A DNA stretch of 64,000 nucleotides from Streptomyces meridianus (GCF_023703325.1 NZ_JAMQGM010000019.1:1-64000); one strand, 5' to 3'. Positions 26,764 through 35,785 are shown, counted from the first letter of the stretch. Numbers and translations: made by a program. The notes: generated by a model not told the origin, from the letters alone.

Positions 26764-27735
26764 CATCGGGCGCTCGGGCTGCAGGAACGCCGGGTCGTCC
26801 AGACCGGATCCGGCCTTCTTCCCCCACATTGTCCGCTTCCACAGGGCCGCGATCTCCTCGTCGGACGCACCCGAGCGCAGGTGTCCGCGCAGGTCGGTCT
26901 CCTCGGTGGCGAAGAGACAGGTGCGGACCTGGCCGTCGGCGGTGAGCCGGGTGCGGTCGCAGGCGCGGCAGAACGGCCGGGTGACCGAGGCGATGACGCC
27001 GACCCGCGCCGGACCGCCGTCCACCAGCCAGCGCTCGGCCGGAGCCGATCCCCGGGCGTCCTCGCCCTCCGGGGTGAGATCGAAGCGGGTTCGCAGGCTC
27101 TCCAGGATGTCCCCGGCAGTGATCATGCCCTCGCGCTTCCAGCCGTGCTGGGCGTCGAGGGGCATCTGCTCGATGAACCGGAGTTCGTAGTCGTTCTCGA
27201 CTGCCCAGGCCAGCAGGTCGGGCGCCTCGTCCTCGTTGAGCCCCGGCATCAGCACGGCATTGACCTTGACCGGAGTGAGACCGGCGGCGCGTGCCGCGGC
27301 GAGCCCGTCCAGGACGTCCTGGTGGCGCTTGCGGCGGGTCAGCGCCCGGAAGACGTCCGGGCGCAGGGTGTCGAGGGAGACGTTGACCCGGTCGAGCCCG
27401 GCTCCTCGCAACGCCTCGGCGGTGCGTCCGAGGCCGATGCCGTTGGTCGTGAGTGACATGCGCGGGCGCGGTCCGAGCGCGGCGCACCGCTCGACGATGC
27501 CGACGAGACCGGGGCGCAGAAGGGGCTCCCCGCCGGTGAAGCGGACCTCGGTGATGCCGAGGGTCGTGACGGCGATGCGGACCATGCGGACGATCTCGTC
27601 ATCGGTGAGGAGGTCGGGTTTCGCGAGCCACTGCAGCCCTTCCTCGGGCATGCAGTAGGTGCAGCGCAGGTTGCAGCGGTCCGTGAGCGAGACACGCAGG
27701 TCGGTGGCGGTGCGACCGTAAGTGTCGATGAGCAT
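26746..27735 (-). CDS. moaA: GTP 3',8-cyclase, molybdenum cofactor biosynthesis
   Basis: A 329-residue radical-SAM enzyme converting GTP to 3',8-cyclo-GTP, the first step of molybdopterin synthesis. The N-terminal cluster motif is RCNLRCTYC (C21, C25, C28). RFTGGEPLLRPGL binds SAM. The second 4Fe-4S site near the C-terminus is FCRACDRTRLTADGQVRTCLF. The protein ends in Gly-Gly (AIGG), the tail that reaches the active site. The ATG at 27735 gives the family start MLIDTYGRTATDLRVS. The 3' end overlaps the convergent small gene. No other moa gene is adjacent. Confidence 0.96.
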   Translation of the reverse strand: MLIDTYGRTATDLRVSLTDRCNLRCTYCMPEEGLQWLAKPDLLTDDEIVRMVRIAVTTLGITEVRFTGGEPLLRPGLVGIVERCAALGPRPRMSLTTNGIGLGRTAEALRGAGLDRVNVSLDTLRPDVFRALTRRKRHQDVLDGLAAARAAGLTPVKVNAVLMPGLNEDEAPDLLAWAVENDYELRFIEQMPLDAQHGWKREGMITAGDILESLRTRFDLTPEGEDARGSAPAERWLVDGGPARVGVIASVTRPFCRACDRTRLTADGQVRTCLFATEETDLRGHLRSGASDEEIAALWKRTMWGKKAGSGLDDPAFLQPERPMSAIGG

Positions 27736-27876
27736 GCAGCGACCCCTCCCACGATGTGCCGTCGGTCCGGCGGCCGAAGCCACTGGCCCCGCTCTCGCAG
27801 CCTACGCGACGGACCCGGGTCCCGACCGTGCCGGGACCCGGGTCCGTCGTTCACGCGGGTGACGGGAGCTCGCCGG

Positions 27877-29496
27877 TCAGGCCGATCCGGCTCCGGTGAG
27901 GGAGCGGACCTCGAGCTCCGCGTACTTCTCGGTGTCCGGTTCCTCCTTGCCCACGACCGAGCCCAGCCAGCCGAGCAGGAAGCCCAGCGGGATGGAGATC
28001 AGACCCGGGTTGTTCAGGGGGAACCAGTGGAAGTCCACCGACGGGAACATCGACGTCGGAGCTCCGGAGACCACCGGCGAGAACAGCACCAGGATCACCG
28101 ACGAGAACAGACCGCCGTAGATCGACCACAGCGCGCCCTGGGTGGTGAAGCGCTTCCAGAAGAGGCTGTAGAGGATCGTCGGGAGGTTGGCCGAGGCCGC
28201 CACGGCGAAGGCCAGGGCGACCAGGCCGGCGACGTTGAGGCCACGGGCGAAGACGCCGAGGGCGATGGCGACCGCGCCGATGCCGACGGTGGCCCAGCGG
28301 GCCGCCGCGACCTCCTCCTTTTCGGTCGCCTGCCCCTTGCGGATGACGTTCACGTACAGGTCGTGCGCGAAGGAGGACGAGGAGGCCAGGGTGAGGCCCG
28401 CGACCACGGCGAGGATCGTGGCGAAGGCGACCGCGGAGATGACGGCGAGCAGGACCGCGCCGCCCGCGGAGCCCGCGCCGCCGCCGATCTCCTGGGCGAG
28501 CAGCGGTGCTGCCGTGTTGCCCGCCGGGTTGGACTCGATGATGGTGTCGGGCTTGATCAGGGCCGCGGCGCCGAAACCCAGCGCGATGGTCATCAGGTAG
28601 AAGCCGCCGATGATCCCGATGGCCCAGTTCACCGACTTGCGTGCGGCCTTGGCGGTGGGAACGGTGTAGAAGCGGATCAGGATGTGCGGCAGACCGGCGG
28701 TGCCCAGTACGAGGGCGACGCCCAGCGAGATGAAGTCCAGCTTCGACATCGCGGTGACGCCGTACTTGAGGCCGGGCTCCAGGAAGGCCGAGCCCTTGCC
28801 GCTGTTCTCGGCTGCGGCGCCGAGCAGCTCCGAGACGTTGAAGCCGAACTTGAGCATGACCAGCACGGTGATCAGCAGCGTGCCCGCGATGAGCAGCACC
28901 GCCTTGACCATCTGGACCCAGGTGGTGCCCTTCATGCCGCCGATGGAGACGTAGAGGATCATCACGACGCCCACGAGGATCACGACGAGAATGTTCCCGA
29001 CCTCACCGGTGATGCCCAGGAGCAGGGTGACGAGCGCCCCGGCGCCCGCCATCTGCGCCAGCAGGTAGAAGATCGAGACCACGATGGTGGAGGTGCCGGC
29101 CGCGGTGCGGACCGGGCGCTGGCGCATCCGGTAGGCGAGCACGTCGCCCATGGTGAACCGGCCGGAGTTGCGCAGCGGCTCGGCGACGAGCAGCAGGGCG
29201 ACCAGCCAGGCGACGAGGAAGCCGATGGAGTAGAGGAAGCCGTCGTAGCCGTACAGCGCGATGGCGCCGGCGATGCCGAGGAACGAGGCCGCGGACATGT
29301 AGTCCCCGGAGATCGCCAGGCCGTTCTGGAAGCCGCTGAACTGGCGTCCCGCGGCGTAGAAGTCCTCGGTGCCCTTGGACTGGCGTCCGGCCCAGACGGT
29401 GATGGCGAGGGTGGCGAGGACGAAGGCCACGAACAGCGAGATGGTCAGAACGCGGTGCTCACCCGAGCCGGAAGCTGCGAGCTGGAACGTGGTCAT
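27877..29496 (-). CDS. actP: Cation/acetate symporter of the SSS family
   Basis: A 539-residue sodium:solute symporter with about 13 helices. Family blocks include AGRQFSGFQNGLAISGDYMSAASFLGIAGAIALYGYDGFLYSIGF (about 47-90), GDVLAYRMRQRPVR, YVSIGGMKGTTWVQMVKAVLLI and LGTAGLPHILIRFYTVP, all typical of ActP acetate permeases. Substrate could also be a related short monocarboxylate. The ATG at 29496 overlaps the stop of the upstream DUF485 gene by 4 bases (ATGA), the usual yjcH-actP arrangement. The C-terminal tail (KEEPDTEKYAELEVRSLTGAGSA) is cytoplasmic. Confidence 0.92.
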   Translation of the reverse strand: MTTFQLAASGSGEHRVLTISLFVAFVLATLAITVWAGRQSKGTEDFYAAGRQFSGFQNGLAISGDYMSAASFLGIAGAIALYGYDGFLYSIGFLVAWLVALLLVAEPLRNSGRFTMGDVLAYRMRQRPVRTAAGTSTIVVSIFYLLAQMAGAGALVTLLLGITGEVGNILVVILVGVVMILYVSIGGMKGTTWVQMVKAVLLIAGTLLITVLVMLKFGFNVSELLGAAAENSGKGSAFLEPGLKYGVTAMSKLDFISLGVALVLGTAGLPHILIRFYTVPTAKAARKSVNWAIGIIGGFYLMTIALGFGAAALIKPDTIIESNPAGNTAAPLLAQEIGGGAGSAGGAVLLAVISAVAFATILAVVAGLTLASSSSFAHDLYVNVIRKGQATEKEEVAAARWATVGIGAVAIALGVFARGLNVAGLVALAFAVAASANLPTILYSLFWKRFTTQGALWSIYGGLFSSVILVLFSPVVSGAPTSMFPSVDFHWFPLNNPGLISIPLGFLLGWLGSVVGKEEPDTEKYAELEVRSLTGAGSA

Positions 29497-29837
29497 GCGT
29501 CGCCCTCCAGGCGGGTCTTGATGGCCTCGGCGCGCGGGTCGAGTTCGGCGGCGGCGTGGCGGGAGTACCACCAGGCGATGAGGAAGGTGGTGGCGAACTG
29601 CGCCAGACCGAGGACCAGGGCGACGTTGATGTTGCCGACGAGCTTCGTCCCCATCAGGCCGCCCGCGTAGTTGGACAGCAGTACGTACATCAGGTACCAG
29701 GCGACGAATCCGACCGTCAGCGGGAAGGCGAAGGAACGGTGTGCCTTGCGCAGTTCGCCGAATTCGCTGCTCGCCTGGACCGCGCTGAGTGATTCCCGGC
29801 CTGATGTCCCCTCGGGCGGGGCTGGTGCGGTGTCCAC
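29493..29837 (-). CDS. DUF485 membrane protein, partner of ActP
   Basis: A 114-residue protein with two hydrophobic helices (about 37-57 and 70-90) and the DUF485 signature FGELRKAHRSFAFPLTVGFVAWYLMYVLLSNYA. DUF485 proteins (YjcH in E. coli) are encoded directly before acetate permeases and are thought to assist them. The GTG start at 29837 gives a short acidic/Pro-rich N-terminus, with GGAGAG upstream. It is coupled to actP by overlapping stop/start codons. Confidence 0.9.
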   Translation of the reverse strand: MDTAPAPPEGTSGRESLSAVQASSEFGELRKAHRSFAFPLTVGFVAWYLMYVLLSNYAGGLMGTKLVGNINVALVLGLAQFATTFLIAWWYSRHAAAELDPRAEAIKTRLEGDA

Positions 29838-30022
29838 GGTCTCTCCTGTGGGGGTTGCGTCTGTGGCTACGACTGTCGGAGCCCGTGAGCTGCGTCACTC
29901 CCGGGCCTGGATTCGGCATCGTAGGGCCGGGGCGGGTGACCCCGACAGGGGGCGGGTGAACCCAATCCGCAAACGTTCGAGCTGCGGCGACACCGGGCGC
30001 GTGTCCGATCGTTGACCGACAT

Positions 30023-30238
30023 GTGAGCACGCCGCCGACTTCCCCCGCCCCACGGCCCGCACGACGCCCGTACGGCCTGGTGGCTCTGGCCGCACCGGTC
30101 GACGCGGCGCCTGCCGTCCGGGCGCCGGTACCCCCGCGGCCCGGCCGCTGGTTCGGGCCGGAGGTGTCCCTGCAGCCGCTGAGCGTCGAAGCCCTGCGCC
30201 GCACCCGTCGGACGGACGGCGGGCGGGCAAGGGCCTGA
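30023..30238 (+). CDS. Possible small Pro/Arg-rich protein
   Basis: A 71-codon frame in the 584-base gap between the DUF485 gene and the first protease gene. It has a GTG start without a clear ribosome-binding site, composition rich in Pro, Ala and Arg, and the one distinctive stretch GRWFGPEVSLQPLSVEALRR. Third positions are about 85 percent G/C, a little below neighbouring genes. It may be real or chance. The rest of this gap (29838-30022 and 30239-30421) holds only promoter-like sequence, including an A/T-rich patch at 30319-30345 with two ATTTGAA copies 20 bases apart. Confidence 0.25.
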   Translation: MSTPPTSPAPRPARRPYGLVALAAPVDAAPAVRAPVPPRPGRWFGPEVSLQPLSVEALRRTRRTDGGRARA

Positions 30239-30421
30239 CGCCCCGTCGACGGGTGCTGCTCCGCCTCCCGTTCGGCCATCCGGCCCATACACCCGCGACG
30301 ATTCGGACGCTGGGTCGGATTTGAATAATAAGATCAGCATTTGAACCTTGTTTCCCGTCGCCACGCATCCGTGTGCGCGCGGCCTGCGCGCGGACGGCAC
30401 CTCGGAGGATGTGGAGAACCC

Positions 30422-31963
30422 ATGGCTGATCCCCGGTCCGGACACCGCCGCGCACTCTCGCTGCCGGTGGGACTCGTACTGACCGCCGCCCTCGGCTTCC
30501 TGCCGGGCGTGGCCACCGCCGGCCCCCTCGAAAAACAGGAAAGGGCCACCCCGGTCGCGGCCGCCGGCCCACAGCTGTCGTACGTCGTCAACACCACCCC
30601 GAGCCGCGCCGCGGTGAACCGGGTGAAGAAGGCGGTCGTCCGGGCGGGCGGCACCGTGGTCGCCTCACACCGGCGCATCGGAGTGGTCGTTGCCCATGCT
30701 GCGACCCCCGGGTTCGCCCGGACGATGCGCGCCGTCGAAGGCGTGCAGTCCGCGGGCGCGACGCGCACCGCCCCGCTCCGCTCGGCCTCCTCACTCCAGG
30801 TGGGCCGGCCGGAGAAGGTCGAGGAACGGCGCAGCGGAGCCGCCGTGCGCGCGGCCAGGGCCGCCGGCAAGGAACCCATGGAGGAGCTCCAGTGGGACCT
30901 CGCCGCCGTGAAGGCGGACCGGGCGGCACGGATCGACCCGGGCAGCAGGGACGTCACCGTGGCCGTCATCGACACGGGAGTCGATGACACCCACCCCGAC
31001 CTCGCCCCCAACTTCTCGGCCGCCCAGTCCGCCAACTGCGTGGGCGGAACGGCCGACACGAAGGCGGGCGCCTGGCGGCCGTACGACGCCGACGAGGACT
31101 ACCACGGCACCCATGTGGCCGGTGAGATCGCCGCCGCGCGCAACGGCGTCGGCGTCGCCGGCGTCGCGCCGGGCGTCAAGGTCTCGTCCATCAAGGTCAG
31201 CGAGGCGGAGACGAGCCTGTTCTACGCGGAGTCGGTCGTCTGCGCGTTCATGTTCGCCGCCGAACACGACGTGGAGATCACCAACAACAGCTACTACGTG
31301 GACCCGTGGCTGTTCAACTGCGAGGACCACCCGGACCAGCGGGCCATCGCCGAGGCGGTCGGCCGCGCCGCGCGCTACGCCGAGGGCAGGGGCGTCCTCA
31401 ACGTGGCGTCAGCCGGGAACTCGAACGCCGACCTGGCTGCGGACTCGCTCGACGACGACTCCAGTCCGAACGATTCCACGCCTGCCGACCGCGAGATCGA
31501 TCCGGACTCGTGTCCGGACGTGCCGGCTCAGCTTCCGGGTGTGGTAACGGTCGGGGCGACCGGTGCCCAGGGGCTGAAGTCCTACTACTCCAACTACGGG
31601 TTGGGGCAGATCGACGTGGCGGCTCCGGGCGGGGACAAGTACCAGTCGCCCAGGAAGCCGGCCGAGGACGGCCGGATCCTGTCCACCATGCCGGGCGGGG
31701 ACTACGCCTACCTGCAGGGCACGTCGATGGCCGGGCCGCACGTGGCCGGCGTCGCCGCCCTGGTGAAGAGCCGGCACCCGGACGCGGGACCCGAGGAGGT
31801 CCGGCGCATGCTCACCGCCCAGGCGGACAACCCGGGTTGCCCGAGCGGCCGTTACGACCCCGACGGGGACGGCGAGAGAGACGCCGTCTGCACCGGCACC
31901 CGGCGTCTGAACAGCTTCTACGGAGCCGGCGTCGTCGACGCCCTGGACGCCGTCACGCGCTGA
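30422..31963 (+). CDS. Secreted subtilisin-like (S8) serine protease, first of a tandem pair
   Basis: A 513-residue exported protease. The signal peptide is residues 1-33 (basic start, LPVGLVLTAALGFLPG, cleavage near ATA). A propeptide of about 120 residues follows. The S8 catalytic domain has D184 (AVIDTGVDDTHPDL), H228 (YHGTHVAGEIAA), oxyanion N333 (ASAGNSN) and S435 (GTSMAGPHVAG). Extra features are cysteines at 206, 274, 300, 364, 473 and 490, and an EF-hand-like loop DPDGDGERD (479-487) between C473 and C490. The ATG at 30422 has GGAG spaced 5 bases. It is followed by a terminator and a close paralogue. Confidence 0.94.
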   Translation: MADPRSGHRRALSLPVGLVLTAALGFLPGVATAGPLEKQERATPVAAAGPQLSYVVNTTPSRAAVNRVKKAVVRAGGTVVASHRRIGVVVAHAATPGFARTMRAVEGVQSAGATRTAPLRSASSLQVGRPEKVEERRSGAAVRAARAAGKEPMEELQWDLAAVKADRAARIDPGSRDVTVAVIDTGVDDTHPDLAPNFSAAQSANCVGGTADTKAGAWRPYDADEDYHGTHVAGEIAAARNGVGVAGVAPGVKVSSIKVSEAETSLFYAESVVCAFMFAAEHDVEITNNSYYVDPWLFNCEDHPDQRAIAEAVGRAARYAEGRGVLNVASAGNSNADLAADSLDDDSSPNDSTPADREIDPDSCPDVPAQLPGVVTVGATGAQGLKSYYSNYGLGQIDVAAPGGDKYQSPRKPAEDGRILSTMPGGDYAYLQGTSMAGPHVAGVAALVKSRHPDAGPEEVRRMLTAQADNPGCPSGRYDPDGDGERDAVCTGTRRLNSFYGAGVVDALDAVTR

Positions 31964-31978
31964 CGCCCTGCAGGAAAA

Positions 31979-32012
31979 ACGGGCCCGACCGGGAGGAACG
32001 GGTCGGGCCCGT
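31979..32012 (+). terminator. Terminator after the first protease gene
   Basis: A perfect 12-bp stem (ACGGGCCCGACC with GGTCGGGCCCGT) and a 10-base loop, starting 15 bases after the stop codon and followed by CCCTTCGTT. It implies the two protease genes are transcribed separately. Confidence 0.8.
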
Positions 32013-32045
32013 CCCTTCGTTGTCCAAACGTCACCATCCCGGCTC

Positions 32046-32123
32046 TTGTTCGTCTGCTCCGGGCCCGGCTAGCTTCCTCCGCCAGGACCATCCGCATATC
32101 GGCCGCGACGGTCCGCATGCGGA
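32046..32123 (+). promoter_or_regulatory. Candidate promoter and palindrome before the second protease gene
   Basis: TTGTTC (32046-32051) and TAGCTT (32070-32075) are 18 bases apart. The predicted 5' leader is about 60 bases and contains a perfect 12-base palindrome, TCCGCATGCGGA (32112-32123), just upstream of the ribosome-binding site CTGGAG. The palindrome could be an operator or a small hairpin. Confidence 0.4.
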
Positions 32124-32144
32124 TACGGATGAACTGGAGACCCC

Positions 32145-33692
32145 ATGACATTGCGCTCTGCGCGCACGCGTCGCGCCGTCGTCATCCCGGTGGGCATGGC
32201 GATGGCCACCGCGTTGGCCTTCCTTCCGGCCACGGCCTCCGCCACCTCACGTGACGCCCTCGGTCCGGTGGACAGCGCCCCGGCGGCCGGGCTCGCAGAC
32301 GGCGGGCAGATGAGCTTCGTCGTCAACATCAAGCAGAATCAGGGCACTTCGCAGCACGTCAAGAAGGAGATAGTCGAGGCGGGCGGGACCGTCTTCCAGT
32401 CCTACGACCGGATCGGCGTGATCGTCGCGCATTCGGATGCCCCGGACTTCGCCGAGAAGATGCGCAAGGTGCGCGGTGTCGAGTCCGCGGGCGCGACCCG
32501 GACCACCCCGCTGCCCGCCCAGTCCACCACCGACGCGGACAAGCCGGTGGCGCTGTCGTCCCGCCAGGCGAAGGCCGCCGAGGCCCGGGCCGAATCCGGC
32601 CAGGACCCGCTGGAGCCGCTGCAGTGGGACCTGCCGGCCATCAAGGCCGACAAGGCGCACGAGAAGACCCTGGGCAGCAGCAAGGTGACTGTCGCGGTCA
32701 TCGACACGGGTGTGGACGACACCCACCCCGACCTCGCCCCCAACTTCGACCGCAACGCGTCGGTCAACTGCGTCAGCGGCAAGCCGAACACGGCCGACGG
32801 GGCCTGGCGCCCGGGTCCGCAGGAGAGCCCGCACGGCACGCACGTCGCCGGTGAGATCGCCGCGGCCAAGAACGGGATCGGCATGACCGGCGTCGCCCCG
32901 GGCGTCAAGGTCTCGGGCATCAAGGTGGCCACCGAGGCCGGGTACTTCTTCACCGAGGCCGTCGTCTGCGGCTTCGTGTGGGCGGCCGAGCACGGCGTGG
33001 ACGTGACGAACAACAGCTACTACGTCGACCCGTGGATGTTCAACTGCAAGGACGACCCGGACCAGGGGGCCCTGGTCGACGCCATCGGGCGGGCGACGCG
33101 GTACGCGGAGAAGAAGGGCGCGGTCAACGTCGCCGCGGCCGGGAACTCCAACTTCGACCTGGCCTCGGACTCCATCCAGGACGGTTCGAGCCCGAACGAC
33201 TCCACTCCGACCGACCGCGAGATCGACCCGAGCACCTGCCTCGACATCCCGACCCAGATCCCGGGCGTGGTGACGGTCGCGGCGACCGGCGCCAAGGGGC
33301 TCAAGTCGTCGTTCTCCAACTACGGTCTCGGTGTCATCGACATCGCGGCCCCGGGCGGCGACGCCACCCGCTACCAGGCGCCGGAGCCGCCGGCCGTGGA
33401 CGGCCGGATCCTCGGCACGCTGCCGGGCGGCGGCTACGGCTACGCGGCCGGCACGTCGATGGCCTCGCCGCACGTGGCCGGTGTGGCGGCGCTCATCATG
33501 AGCACCTACCCGAAGGCCTCCCCGGCCGCGGTGAAGGCGCTGCTGAAGGTCGAGGCCGACGACGTGGCCTGCCCGGAGCCGTACGACATCGACGGTGACG
33601 GCGAGGCCGACGCCGTCTGCGAGGGCAACGCGCGGCAGAACGGCTTCTACGGAGCCGGGATCGCGGACGCGCTGGACGCCGTCCGGCGCTGA
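32145..33692 (+). CDS. Secreted subtilisin-like (S8) serine protease, second of a tandem pair
   Basis: A 515-residue paralogue of the preceding protease, clearly a tandem duplicate; by eye well over half of the residues are identical in the catalytic domain. The signal peptide is about 1-33 (AVVIPVGMAMATALAFLPAT). The catalytic triad is D187, H230 and S438 in AVIDTGVDDTHPDL, PHGTHVAGEIAA and GTSMASPHVAG. The paired cysteines and calcium-type loop are kept (C476, DIDGDGEAD at 481-489, C492). Main differences are in the propeptide (AQSTTDADKPVALSS) and in the loop after the first aspartate. The ATG at 32145 has GGAG spaced 5 bases. Confidence 0.95.
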   Translation: MTLRSARTRRAVVIPVGMAMATALAFLPATASATSRDALGPVDSAPAAGLADGGQMSFVVNIKQNQGTSQHVKKEIVEAGGTVFQSYDRIGVIVAHSDAPDFAEKMRKVRGVESAGATRTTPLPAQSTTDADKPVALSSRQAKAAEARAESGQDPLEPLQWDLPAIKADKAHEKTLGSSKVTVAVIDTGVDDTHPDLAPNFDRNASVNCVSGKPNTADGAWRPGPQESPHGTHVAGEIAAAKNGIGMTGVAPGVKVSGIKVATEAGYFFTEAVVCGFVWAAEHGVDVTNNSYYVDPWMFNCKDDPDQGALVDAIGRATRYAEKKGAVNVAAAGNSNFDLASDSIQDGSSPNDSTPTDREIDPSTCLDIPTQIPGVVTVAATGAKGLKSSFSNYGLGVIDIAAPGGDATRYQAPEPPAVDGRILGTLPGGGYGYAAGTSMASPHVAGVAALIMSTYPKASPAAVKALLKVEADDVACPEPYDIDGDGEADAVCEGNARQNGFYGAGIADALDAVRR

Positions 33693-33700
33693 CACGGCAC

Positions 33701-33725
33701 GGGGGACACCCATCGGGTGTCCCCC
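33701..33725 (+). terminator. Terminator after the second protease gene
   Basis: A perfect 11-bp stem (GGGGGACACCC with GGGTGTCCCCC) and a 3-base loop, 8 bases after the stop codon. Confidence 0.8.
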
Positions 33726-33738
33726 GCACAGGAACGAG

Positions 33739-33778
33739 GGCCGGGGGCCGGCGGCGAGTGTGCCGCCGGCCCCCGGCC
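33739..33778. terminator. Second strong hairpin, between convergent genes
   Basis: A perfect 17-bp stem (GGCCGGGGGCCGGCGGC with 33762-33778) and a 6-base loop, immediately beyond the stop of the minus-strand dehydrogenase gene. It serves that gene and backs up the terminator at 33701. Confidence 0.8.
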
Positions 33779-33783
33779 GCACG

Positions 33784-34827
33784 TCAGTTCCGCATGAGGA
33801 CCTTGAGGGCCGCCCGCTCGTCCATCGCCTTGTAGCCGCCCGGAACACCGTCGAGGTCCACCGCCAGGTCGAACACCGGCGACGGGTCGAGCGTGCCGTC
33901 CAGGACCTCGGGCAACAGCTCCGGGATGTAGGCGCGCACCGGGGCCACCCCACCGCGGACCGCGATGTTGCGGTCGAACATCTCGCTCAGGTCGAGGCCG
34001 CTGCCGCTGCCGTGCGGAACACCCACGAAGCCGATGGAGCCTCCGTCCCGGGTGATCCCGACCGCGGTGCGCATGGACTGCTCGGTGCCGACCGCCTCGA
34101 TCACGGCGTGGGCTCCCTGGCCCCGGGTCAGCGCGCGCACGGTTTCCACCGCGGCCTGCCCGCGCTCTGCGACGACGTCGGTGGCGCCGAACCTGCGCGC
34201 GAGAGCGGTGCGGGTCTCGTGCCGTCCCAGCGCGATGATCCGTTCCGCTCCGAGGCGCCGCGCGGCGAGAACGCCGCACAGCCCGACCGCGCCGTCGCCG
34301 ACCACCGCGACCGTGCTCCCGGGCCGGACTCCGGCCCCCAGAGCGGCGTGGTGCCCCGTGCCCATCACGTCCGAGAGGGTGAGCAGGGCGGTCAGCAGCC
34401 GGTCGTCCGACGCCGCCTCGGCGGGCAGGCGGACGAGGGTGCCGTTCGCGTGCGGGACGCGGACCGCCTCGCCCTGGCCGCCGTCGTGGCCCACCGAGCC
34501 CCAGAAACCGCCGTGCTCGCAGGAGGTGGTCAGACCCTCGGTGCAGAAGTCGCAGACGCCGTCGGACCACATGAAGGGGGCGACCACGAGATCGCCCCGT
34601 CTGACCTCGGTCACCTCCGGTCCGGTCTCCTCGACGACGCCGAGGAACTCGTGGCCGATCCGCTGCCCCGGCTTCCGGGCCGCCTCCCCCCGGTAGGCCC
34701 ACAGGTCGCTGCCGCATATGCAGGCCAGGACGACCCGGACGATCGCGTCACCGGGCCTTTGGACCACGGGATCGGGCACCTCCTCCACCCGGATGTCGTG
34801 GGGGGCGTGGATGACGGTGGCTCGCAT
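33784..34827 (-). CDS. Zinc-dependent alcohol dehydrogenase (MDR family)
   Basis: A 347-residue medium-chain dehydrogenase. The catalytic zinc ligands are C38 (CICGSDLW) and H59-E60 (RIGHEFLG). The structural zinc loop is CDFCTEGLTTSC (C92, C95, C103), with the nucleotide fold VVGDGAVGLCGVLAA. The overall sequence resembles the zinc-dependent family often labelled threonine dehydrogenase-like or IMP-dehydrogenase-like in actinomycetes; substrate is unassigned. The ATG at 34827 is the family start MRATVIHAPHDIRVEEVPDP. It ends against the protease gene across two hairpins. Confidence 0.92.
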   Translation of the reverse strand: MRATVIHAPHDIRVEEVPDPVVQRPGDAIVRVVLACICGSDLWAYRGEAARKPGQRIGHEFLGVVEETGPEVTEVRRGDLVVAPFMWSDGVCDFCTEGLTTSCEHGGFWGSVGHDGGQGEAVRVPHANGTLVRLPAEAASDDRLLTALLTLSDVMGTGHHAALGAGVRPGSTVAVVGDGAVGLCGVLAARRLGAERIIALGRHETRTALARRFGATDVVAERGQAAVETVRALTRGQGAHAVIEAVGTEQSMRTAVGITRDGGSIGFVGVPHGSGSGLDLSEMFDRNIAVRGGVAPVRAYIPELLPEVLDGTLDPSPVFDLAVDLDGVPGGYKAMDERAALKVLMRN

Positions 34828-34894
34828 GGGCGGCGTTCCTCTGGCGCTGGCGCAGGGGTCCGGTTCCCTGCGCGTGGACGTTGTGTGCAGCGCT

Positions 34895-35785
34895 CTACGG
34901 TACGGCGGGGCCGCCCATGCTCCCGACCTGCGGGGGCTCGGGGGCGGACGGCGCCGGTGCGGGGTTCCAGCCCGGGCCCCTCAACAGCCGGCCGAACCGC
35001 TCGCGCCAGTTCGCCGCGGACCTGAGGTCGCGGGCGATGGCCAGGTACTCGTGCGTGGCGACCCGCAGCGGGTTGTGGGTCGAGATGTTCTTGGTGAGCC
35101 CGTAGACCGGCCGCTCGGTCTCCGGGGTGAAGGTGCCGAACATCCGGTCCCAGACGATCAGCATCCCCGCGTAGTTGCGGTCCAGGTAGTCCCCCTGGGA
35201 GGCGTGGTGGACCCGGTGGTGGGAGGGGGTGTTGAGGACGAACTCGACCGGCCGGGGCAGCTTGTCGATCCGCTCGGTATGGATCCAGAACTGGTAGACG
35301 AGGTTGACCCCGGCGCAGAACGCGAGCACCGCGGGGTGCACACCGAGCGCGATCATCGGCACGTAGAACGGCCAGACGGTCCAGGTCGTCCACGGCTGGC
35401 GCAGCGCGGTGGTGAGGTTGAACTTGCGGCTGGAGTGGTGCACCACGTGGCAGGCCCACAGGATGCGGATCACGTGGTGGCTGCGGTGGGACCAGTAGTA
35501 GAGGAAGTCCTGGAGGAGCAGCATGAGCGGCAGCGTCCACCACAGCACGGACACCCGGAGCGGGGTGAGTTCGTAGACCGTGGCGTAGATGGCGACGATC
35601 GGGATCTTCCACAGCGCGTCGAAGACGAGGCTGCCCAGGCCCATGCCGATGCTCGTCGCGGCGTCCTTGGACTCGTAACCCGCGGCGTCGTCGTCGGGAC
35701 GGAGGCGGTAGCTCACCATCTCCAGGACGGTGAGCAGGATGAACGCGGGTATGGACCACAGCACTGCATCGGGAAGGTGCGGCAT
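34895..35785 (-). CDS. Sterol desaturase / fatty acid hydroxylase family membrane enzyme
   Basis: A 296-residue di-iron membrane oxygenase with four or five helices. The histidine clusters expected for the family are present: HRSHH in YYWSHRSHHVIR, HVVHHSSRKFN, and HHRVHHASQGDYLDRNYAG. These enzymes hydroxylate or desaturate lipids such as sterols, hopanoid side chains or fatty acids; the substrate is not indicated. The C-terminal tail is Pro-rich. The ATG at 35785 is the only sensible start. The dehydrogenase gene follows 67 bases downstream on the same strand, so a joint oxidation pathway is possible but unproven. Confidence 0.9.
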   Translation of the reverse strand: MPHLPDAVLWSIPAFILLTVLEMVSYRLRPDDDAAGYESKDAATSIGMGLGSLVFDALWKIPIVAIYATVYELTPLRVSVLWWTLPLMLLLQDFLYYWSHRSHHVIRILWACHVVHHSSRKFNLTTALRQPWTTWTVWPFYVPMIALGVHPAVLAFCAGVNLVYQFWIHTERIDKLPRPVEFVLNTPSHHRVHHASQGDYLDRNYAGMLIVWDRMFGTFTPETERPVYGLTKNISTHNPLRVATHEYLAIARDLRSAANWRERFGRLLRGPGWNPAPAPSAPEPPQVGSMGGPAVP

